Shown here piece by piece: positions 1 to 4,158 of a stretch of 6,398 nt of DNA (its first letter is position 1; every line of letters begins with the position of its first letter). Location of the stretch: assembly GCA_021828425.1 (NCBI GenBank), contig JAKARN010000085.1, positions 1 to 6,398 on the forward strand, written 5' to 3'. The notes below the pieces were generated by a model. It saw only the letters and a list, made by a program, of their open reading frames with translations. It had not been told where the DNA came from and made no database searches. Source of the stretch: Pseudomonadota bacterium (GTDB lineage: Bacteria > Pseudomonadota > Gammaproteobacteria > JAKAQQ01). Both the position numbers and the translations under genes were made by a program.

Positions 1-28
1 GGCTTTCCAGCAAACGATCAGGTCCACT

Positions 29-37
29 TGCTATAAT
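29..37 (+). promoter_or_regulatory. Candidate extended -10 promoter element (TGCTATAAT)
   Basis: Positions 32-37 read TATAAT, a perfect sigma-70 -10 hexamer, preceded by TGC, which makes an extended -10. No recognisable -35 lies 16-18 bases upstream, and an extended -10 does not strictly need one. A start 6-7 bases downstream, near 43-45, would fall inside the inverted repeat at 39-68. The repeat would then act as an operator over the start site rather than fold whole in the RNA. If real, this promoter could drive the FlhC-like gene through a leader of about 250 bases. The motif is seen directly; promoter activity is inferred. Confidence 0.4.
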
Positions 38-38
38 C

Positions 39-68
39 CCAACCGGTAGCCGGAAGGCTACCGGTTGG
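39..68. repeat. Perfect 13-bp inverted repeat with GGAA loop
   Basis: The arms CCAACCGGTAGCC (39-51) and GGCTACCGGTTGG (56-68) are exact reverse complements separated by GGAA (52-55). Read on the + strand the loop is a GNRA-type tetraloop, which stabilises RNA hairpins. No T-run follows on either strand, so it is not a standard intrinsic terminator. Each arm also contains the self-complementary hexamer ACCGGT. It could be an operator overlapping the promoter at 29-37, a 3'-end stem of an upstream transcript, or a dispersed repetitive palindrome. The structure is certain; the role is unknown. Confidence 0.9.
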
Positions 69-281
69 CTGTGGAGTCAAAGGTTCGAGACCCTCAATCC
101 GGTATGGAGCAGGAACATCATGAGCAGTTCCCATGCGCTCTTCCGTGCCTCGGGCAAACAAGGCGGTTACCGCTGCGTTTTTTCCGGCCCCAGGATCATG
201 ATCCATGTCTCCACGAATCCCCTGGCTCGGTTATGCCGACCCAAAATGGGTTGGCGTTGCCTTGACCTTTCTAATGACCAT
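69..281. other. Non-coding leader/intergenic stretch
   Basis: No reading frame here resembles a known protein, and none combines a ribosome site with plausible composition. Two small structures stand out. One is a weak terminator-like element at 163-183: stem GCGG/CCGC with a 3-base loop, then TGCG and six T. The other is the 12-bp palindrome GGATCATGATCC at 193-204. No flhD-like gene is present. If the promoter at 29-37 is active, this stretch is the 5' leader of the FlhC-like gene. Confidence 0.5.
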
Positions 282-286
282 GGAGA
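282..286 (+). promoter_or_regulatory. Ribosome binding site that sets the FlhC-like start
   Basis: GGAGA at 282-286 lies 8 bases before the ATG at 295. The frame has earlier ATGs at 205, 274 and 280, but this site is correctly spaced only for 295. The resulting 190-residue protein matches the usual FlhC length (about 190), which supports this start over the 220-residue version. Confidence 0.65.
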
Positions 287-294
287 TCTGTCTC

Positions 295-867
295 ATGAAA
301 ATCCCGCCTGATGATTTTGAAATCAAGCCCATCCGCGGCAAGCTGCGTCTGAACGGAATGGCCCTGGTCCTTGCGGAACGCCTAGTTTGTTGTGGTGCAC
401 GCCCCTCATTCGTCAAGCAGTTCGTACCGCTTTCAGATCGGGCCATTCGTCAGATGTACCGAAGTATCTGGGACCGACCCTCCCCACGAGGCCGGCACCG
501 GCAAAATATCGAGGACTGGTGGGTTGGAGGGGGATGGTCGAGGCGCCTATCCGGCGGCTTGTTTTATACCATCCATTGTTTTTACCCGAGCGGTGAACAG
601 GACATATTTTGGAATTTTGTATCCTCTTTCCAGTCTTATGCTAAACGCTGCCAAACGCTCGGGATCGAGTGCGCCGACATTGAGATGTGCTGGAACCTTC
701 TAACTAAGATCAAAGCCCGGGAACTGGTCGTTAAACGCTGCCCCGAGTGCCTCACTCTTTTCATTGCGCTTCCACTGACCTTCTCCCGCCAGAAAAAAAC
801 CTGCCTGTACTGCCTGCGAGAGCGAAAAAATCGGGGGCGCAGTGAGGGCGGAACAGAAAACACCTGA
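295..867 (+). CDS. FlhC-family transcriptional activator (orphan, no adjacent flhD)
   Basis: This is a predicted cytoplasmic DNA-binding regulator of the FlhC family. FlhC normally forms an FlhD4C2 complex that activates class II flagellar promoters; relatives SetC and AcaC activate transfer genes of conjugative elements. Seen in the protein (190 residues from 295): the N-terminal segment LAERLVCCGARPSFV (about 26-40) and the following LSDRAIRQMYRSIW...SPRG (46-66) track the E. coli FlhC block with GARLQML, LSRGRLIKLYKEL and SPPPKG. The segment MCWNLLTKIKARELVV (131-146) matches the FlhC helix before the metal site. Four cysteines, C149-x2-C152 and C170-x2-C173, match the FlhC zinc site, and a basic tail (KNRGR) follows. 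The start at 295 is chosen by the GGAGA site. No FlhD frame lies in the 294 bases upstream, where it is normally found, so the partner must be elsewhere or absent. The stop faces ampD only 6 bases away. Family assignment is fairly sure; the regulated genes are unknown. Confidence 0.78.
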   Translation: MKIPPDDFEIKPIRGKLRLNGMALVLAERLVCCGARPSFVKQFVPLSDRAIRQMYRSIWDRPSPRGRHRQNIEDWWVGGGWSRRLSGGLFYTIHCFYPSGEQDIFWNFVSSFQSYAKRCQTLGIECADIEMCWNLLTKIKARELVVKRCPECLTLFIALPLTFSRQKKTCLYCLRERKNRGRSEGGTENT

Positions 868-878
868 GACTGGTCAGG
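863..878. repeat. Small inverted repeat spanning the two convergent stop codons
   Basis: CCTGA (863-867) and TCAGG (874-878) pair around a 6-base loop. The TGA of the FlhC-like gene sits in the left arm and the complement of the ampD TGA in the right arm. Two facing TGA stops always give three of the five pairs, so much of this symmetry is expected. No T-run follows on either strand, so terminator function is doubtful. Confidence 0.3.
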
Positions 879-1470
879 AACTGGGGACGGAGGGCTCAAA
901 GGAAGTGATTCCGTCCTTCAGAATTTTATGGAGTCTGGGCCAATCAAAGGCGGGGCCAGGATCGGTCTTGCGCCCGGGGGCAATTTCCGAGTGGCCCACC
1001 ACGTCTCCAGCAGCCAAGGAGGGATAGACATCCCACAGCGCTCGGATCGAGACCGCAAGACTCTGGTACTGGTCCGGTTCATACGCTTGTTCGTCGGTTC
1101 CTTCGAGTTCAATGCCGATCGAGAAATCGTTGCACTGTTCACGTCCCTTCCAGCAGGAAGCGCCCGCGTGCCATGCCCGCTCCACGAATGGAACGTATTG
1201 GACAATCCGACCACGACGATCGATGAACAGATGGGCTGATACCCGGAGCCCGGAAACGGATCTGAGCACAGGATCTGGATGGTTTTCAGGAATTCGATTC
1301 ATGAAGAGGGCTTCCACCCTGTCAGTACCAAAAACGCCAGGTGGAAGGCTGATTCCGTGGACCACGATCAGATCCAGACTGACCCCGGAAGGGCGAGTAT
1401 CCCGGTTGGGCGACCAGCAGTGCTGTGCTGGCAGGAAAATGCCCCTCATCGGGTCAATCATTGAAAACAT
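874..1470 (-). CDS. ampD: AmpD, 1,6-anhydro-N-acetylmuramyl-L-alanine amidase
   Basis: This cytoplasmic zinc amidase cleaves the bond between anhydro-MurNAc and the L-Ala of the stem peptide during peptidoglycan recycling. In species with AmpR/AmpC it thereby keeps beta-lactamase induction low. The 198-residue protein is close to the family length (about 180-190) and covers the whole amidase_2 fold. Zinc ligands are H38 (in IVVHGISLPPG), H160 (in VVGHSEIAPGRK) and D170 (in KTDPGPAFDW). E121 (IGIELEG) and K168 match the catalytic Glu and Lys. Conserved blocks VSAHLFIDRRGRIVQYV (77-93) and AWHAGASCWKGREQCND (99-115) are present. There is no signal peptide, as expected for AmpD rather than a periplasmic AmiD. 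The start at 1470 is supported by AGAGGA 5 bases upstream; in-frame ATGs at residues 4 and 8 have no such site. No ampE follows. It converges on the FlhC-like gene and diverges from bioA. Confidence 0.95.
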   Translation of the reverse strand: MFSMIDPMRGIFLPAQHCWSPNRDTRPSGVSLDLIVVHGISLPPGVFGTDRVEALFMNRIPENHPDPVLRSVSGLRVSAHLFIDRRGRIVQYVPFVERAWHAGASCWKGREQCNDFSIGIELEGTDEQAYEPDQYQSLAVSIRALWDVYPSLAAGDVVGHSEIAPGRKTDPGPAFDWPRLHKILKDGITSFEPSVPSS

Positions 1471-1508
1471 GAAAATCCTCTCTGCCAGCAGGATACCGCC
1501 CGAATCTC

Positions 1509-1514
1509 ATTGTA
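1509..1514 (-). promoter_or_regulatory. Candidate -10 box for ampD
   Basis: On the minus strand these bases read TACAAT, one mismatch from TATAAT. Transcription would start near 1502 and give a leader of about 32 bases with the AGAGGA ribosome site just before the ATG at 1470. No good -35 is seen at 16-18 bases spacing, so the call rests on the -10 box and its sensible position in the divergent ampD/bioA gap. Confidence 0.35.
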
Positions 1515-1547
1515 ACCAACGAGCCCATCAGGAACTTCCGTGTCGCT

Positions 1548-1553
1548 TAGAAT
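1548..1553 (+). promoter_or_regulatory. Candidate -10 box for bioA-rsmE
   Basis: TAGAAT at 1548-1553 is one mismatch from the consensus -10. A start near 1560 would leave about 25 bases before the ATG at 1585 and would exclude the upstream GTG at 1540 from the message. The -35 region is poor. A complete BirA operator (two facing TTGTAAACC-like half sites) is not seen. This is a weak inference. Confidence 0.25.
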
Positions 1554-1584
1554 GATCCTTACCCCGAATCGTTGCGGAACGCCC

Positions 1585-2940
1585 ATGCCCAATAACCAGC
1601 AGTGGACTCAACGTGATCTGGCCGTCGTGTGGCATCCCTGTACCCAAATGAAGGACCATGAATGGCTACCCCTCATTCCTTTGGTCAGGGGCAAGGGGCC
1701 TTGGCTGTTTGATGCAGATGGGAACCGCTATTTGGATGCCATCAGTTCCTGGTGGGTTAACCTGTTTGGGCACTGCCATCCCAAGATCAGTCAGGCAGTG
1801 GAGAACCAACTGGGGCTGCTTGAACACATCCTCCTGGCCGGTGCCACCCACATACCCGCCATTGAGCTGGCTGAACGATTACTGGCTCGGGCTCCAGCTG
1901 GTCTCACCCGTTGCTTCTATGTCGACAATGGCTCCGCCGCAGTGGAAGCCGCCCTCAAGATGAGCTTTCATTATTGGAAAAATCAAGGCTACCCACACAA
2001 GGATCACTTCGTCTCCCTGCAAAACAGCTATCACGGGGAGACACTGGGCGCCCTCTCGGTAGGTGGGGTCGGCCTTTATCGTGATATCTACAAACCTCTC
2101 TTCCATGCCGGATTTTCGGTGCCTGTAGCTGATCTTTATGAACGCCAAGATGACGAAACGATCGAGAGCTATACCGAACGGCGTTTTACCGTCTTGGAAC
2201 ATCTGCTGACTGAAAAAGCGAATCAGATTGCTGCTGTTTTAGTCGAGCCTCTCGTCCAATGCGCGGGTGGCATGCGGATGTATCCTCCTCTGTACCTATC
2301 CCGGCTTCGGGAAAGTTGTGACCGACATGGTGTCCATCTCATCGCCGATGAGTGTGCCGTTGGCATGGGTCGAACCGGTACCTTTTTTGCCTGCGAACAA
2401 GCCCAGATCTCACCGGATATCCTGATTCTGGCCAAAGGACTGACTGGAGGCTATCTGCCACTCTCTGCACTTCTGGTGCGAGAATCCCTCTATCAGGCCT
2501 TTTACGACGACTACCGATCCCACAAGGCGTTCCTGCATTCTCACAGCTATACGGGCAATCCGTTGGCCTGCCGAGCGGCTCTTGCAACCCTTGACCTCTT
2601 CGACCAAGAACCGGTCCTTGAGCAAAACCAGAAGCTTCATGAACGGCTCGTACAGGGTCTTGCGCCCCTCCAAGGGCATCCTCATGTTGCCGATGTCCGC
2701 ATCACCGGAACAATTGCAGCGGTCGAACTGGCCCAGGACGGCCCTCGTAAGATAAGCTACCCCGCGGGGGAACGGCGGGGACTTGAGGTCTTCCGGTATG
2801 GCCTACAGCACGAAGCCTGGCTACGACCGCTCGGCAACGTGGTCTACCTGATGCCTCCTTATGTCATCAATGCCCAAGAGACGGAAACCTTGTGCGCCAC
2901 CGTCTGTGCGGGAATTGACTTTGCCACCCGGAGTGGCTGA
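1585..2940 (+). CDS. bioA: BioA, adenosylmethionine-8-amino-7-oxononanoate transaminase
   Basis: This is a PLP-dependent class III aminotransferase of biotin synthesis. It converts KAPA to 7,8-diaminopelargonate (DAPA) using S-adenosylmethionine as amino donor. From the ATG at 1585 the protein has 451 residues (E. coli BioA has 429). Seen motifs: WHPCTQM at 16-22 (WHPYTSM in E. coli), AISSWWVNLFGHCHP (52-66), DNGSAAVEAALKM (114-126), NSYHGETLGALSVGG (147-161), VEPLVQCAGGMRMY (220-233), IADECAVGMGRTG (253-265) with PLP-binding D255, and LAKGLTGG with Schiff-base K284. HSYTGNPLACRAALA and a C-terminal LRPLGNVVYLMPPYVI block complete the family pattern. The SSWW and GGMRMY blocks point to BioA rather than other class III enzymes. 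An in-frame GTG at 1540 with AGGAA 5 bases upstream would add 15 residues. I prefer 1585 because it places WHPCTQM as in E. coli. The Tyr of the E. coli WHPYTSM motif is Cys here. The stop overlaps the rsmE start. Confidence 0.95.
   Translation: MPNNQQWTQRDLAVVWHPCTQMKDHEWLPLIPLVRGKGPWLFDADGNRYLDAISSWWVNLFGHCHPKISQAVENQLGLLEHILLAGATHIPAIELAERLLARAPAGLTRCFYVDNGSAAVEAALKMSFHYWKNQGYPHKDHFVSLQNSYHGETLGALSVGGVGLYRDIYKPLFHAGFSVPVADLYERQDDETIESYTERRFTVLEHLLTEKANQIAAVLVEPLVQCAGGMRMYPPLYLSRLRESCDRHGVHLIADECAVGMGRTGTFFACEQAQISPDILILAKGLTGGYLPLSALLVRESLYQAFYDDYRSHKAFLHSHSYTGNPLACRAALATLDLFDQEPVLEQNQKLHERLVQGLAPLQGHPHVADVRITGTIAAVELAQDGPRKISYPAGERRGLEVFRYGLQHEAWLRPLGNVVYLMPPYVINAQETETLCATVCAGIDFATRSG
2930..2933 (+). 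promoter_or_regulatory. rsmE ribosome site inside the bioA 3' end
   Basis: GGAG at 2930-2933 lies 6 bases before the rsmE ATG at 2940, whose A is also the last base of the bioA TGA. Site and one-base overlap together indicate translational coupling of bioA and rsmE on one message. Confidence 0.7.
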
Positions 2941-3713
2941 TGCGGATCCCCCGCCTCTATGCACCTCCGCCTTTAGTTCCGGGCACTGAGATCATCCCGG
3001 ATCCGGAATCCAATCACTATCTCCGTCATGTCCTCCGACTGGCCACAGACGATCTGATCATTCTCTTTGACGGGATCGGACACGAACATGATGCACGAAT
3101 CCATTGCAGCTCCAAGGGAAGAACCCGCCTGGCAGTCGGACCACCCCGGGATCCCATCGACCGGGAATCAAAACTCAGGGTCTGGCTGTATCTCTCACTG
3201 ACCCGAGGCGCCAAAATGGATTGGATCATCGAAAAAGCCACAGAGTTAGGTGTCGCCGGGATCCAGCCGGTTACCACCCGTCGCAGTGTGATGACGTCAC
3301 GACTCAACTATCCCGATGCCCGGCTCCGTCACTGGAACGCACTTGCCCGAAGCGCTTCCGCTCAGTGTGGAAGAAGCTGGGTCCCGCTTTGTCAACCCCC
3401 CATCGAATGGCAGACTTTTCTTGAAAAGCCCACAGAACCCGGATTGCGTTTTGTATTGACACCGGATGCCACAACACAGGGCTTTATACAAAAAACAACC
3501 CCCATGCCCGACGTTCACCTGCTAGTTGGGCCAGAGGGGGGATTTACGGAGGAAGAGCTCGAAGCCGTCCGGAAACTGGGCTATGAGCCGGTCAGGCTAG
3601 GCCCCCGGATCCTGCGTACCGAAACGGCTCCGCTCGTGGGGCTAGCTGTTTTGCAGAGCCTCTGGGGAGACCTCAACAGTCGCCCCGCGCTCAGGCCGGC
3701 ACCGCCGGCTTGA
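2940..3713 (+). CDS. rsmE: RsmE, 16S rRNA (uracil-1498-N3)-methyltransferase
   Basis: This SPOUT-class methyltransferase of the cytoplasm uses S-adenosylmethionine to methylate N3 of U1498 in helix 44 of 16S rRNA, near the decoding centre. It has 257 residues (E. coli RsmE has 243), so it is full length. The N-terminal PUA-like part includes NHYLRHVLRLATDD (25-38), typical of the family. The catalytic knot domain shows KMDWIIEKATELGVAGIQP (92-110), ARSASAQCGR (136-145), the LVGPEGGFTEEEL loop (195-207) and LGPRILRTETAPLVGLAVL (220-238), which form the trefoil-knot cofactor site. The start is fixed by the GGAG site and one-base overlap with bioA. Its last 23 bases overlap the end of the CheW-like gene on the other strand, so the proline-rich tail (after about residue 245) is constrained by the opposing gene. 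Confidence 0.95.
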   Translation: MRIPRLYAPPPLVPGTEIIPDPESNHYLRHVLRLATDDLIILFDGIGHEHDARIHCSSKGRTRLAVGPPRDPIDRESKLRVWLYLSLTRGAKMDWIIEKATELGVAGIQPVTTRRSVMTSRLNYPDARLRHWNALARSASAQCGRSWVPLCQPPIEWQTFLEKPTEPGLRFVLTPDATTQGFIQKTTPMPDVHLLVGPEGGFTEEELEAVRKLGYEPVRLGPRILRTETAPLVGLAVLQSLWGDLNSRPALRPAPPA

Positions 3714-4158
3714 ACTTTGCCAGCTCTCCCTCAATCCAGTCGAAATCAGGAATCAGGGGGACTTCACCACCCAGTTGCGCCCGCGAAACAAAGCCTGAAG
3801 TGACCTTCTGATCTTCATGCGCTTTGAGAATACGGGGGTCAATGCGAAGAAGGTAAGGGTAGCCCAAGGTCATGATGGCAAAGTATCGGGTATCCAGCCG
3901 TCCTGTCAGCGCATAAACGACCAAAAGCCGGCTCTTGTTGCCAGCTGGCCGGCTCGGCATACCGGCCGCCACTTCCAGGGAAACGACCGGAATCGACTGT
4001 TGATTACGAGCCCGGTATCCCAAAAGGCACGTGGGCCCACCGGAAGCCGGCTCAATGTTTCCCCGGTTAAGCACTTCGACCACGAGCTCCCTCGGGAGAA
4101 TAATTTTGAAGCCATCCAGCGGAACCAGTAGGCAGTAGAGTTCTTCTTCCCGTGTCAT
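3691..4158 (-). CDS. CheW-like chemosensory adaptor (ChpC-like)
   Basis: This single-domain CheW protein has 155 residues and is predicted cytoplasmic. CheW proteins bridge chemoreceptors to the CheA-type kinase. Seen: the opening strands LYCLLVPLDGFKIILP (7-22), the signature CLLGYRARNQQSIPVVSLE (44-62), which corresponds to the family's LLG..WRG..IPVVSFE block, and later strands RLLVVYAL (77-84) and RYFAIMTLGYPYLLRI (91-106). The start overlaps the kinase stop by one base (TGATG on the minus strand), with GGAG 10 bases upstream inside the kinase gene, so the two are probably coupled. In the Pseudomonas pil-chp cluster a CheW-like gene, chpC, follows chpA and chpB; this gene sits directly after the kinase, so ChpC is the likeliest counterpart, though a PilI-like role cannot be excluded. 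Its 3' end overlaps rsmE by 23 bases. Confidence 0.88.
   Translation of the reverse strand: MTREEELYCLLVPLDGFKIILPRELVVEVLNRGNIEPASGGPTCLLGYRARNQQSIPVVSLEVAAGMPSRPAGNKSRLLVVYALTGRLDTRYFAIMTLGYPYLLRIDPRILKAHEDQKVTSGFVSRAQLGGEVPLIPDFDWIEGELAKFKPAVPA
3693..3711. terminator. GC-rich hairpin at the rsmE / CheW-like convergent end
   Basis: GCCGGC (3695-3700) and GCCGGC (3704-3709) form a 6-bp stem with an ACC loop. It is extended by a G-T and an A-T pair to 3693-3711. It lies within the shared last codons of the two facing genes, a usual place for a two-way terminator. Neither side has a clean T-run (the + side continues TGAACTTTG), so it would be a weak or factor-assisted terminator. Structure seen, function inferred. 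Confidence 0.4.

Noticed and set aside
82..92. GGTTCGAGACC, identical to a tRNA T-loop consensus, possibly a tRNA end or attachment-site remnant
   Set aside because: Only about three of five T-stem pairs form, and no matching acceptor stem, anticodon arm or D arm is found upstream; the long hairpin at 39-68 does not fit a variable arm.
18..206. 62-residue minus-strand frame at the left edge
   Set aside because: It runs through the 13-bp hairpin, has no ribosome site I can recognise and no similarity to a known protein.
205..294. N-terminal extension of the FlhC-like frame from the ATG at 205 (220 residues)
   Set aside because: The extra 30 residues do not resemble FlhC, and the well-spaced GGAGA favours 295.
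1510..1517. TTGTAACC resembling a BirA operator half site (TTGTAAACC) near bioA
   Set aside because: It lacks one A and no facing GGTTTACAA-like half site lies at the expected distance; it also overlaps the ampD candidate -10.
1112..1555. 147-residue open frame on the + strand
   Set aside because: It lies antisense across ampD, whose catalytic motifs are intact; composition looks like a shadow frame.
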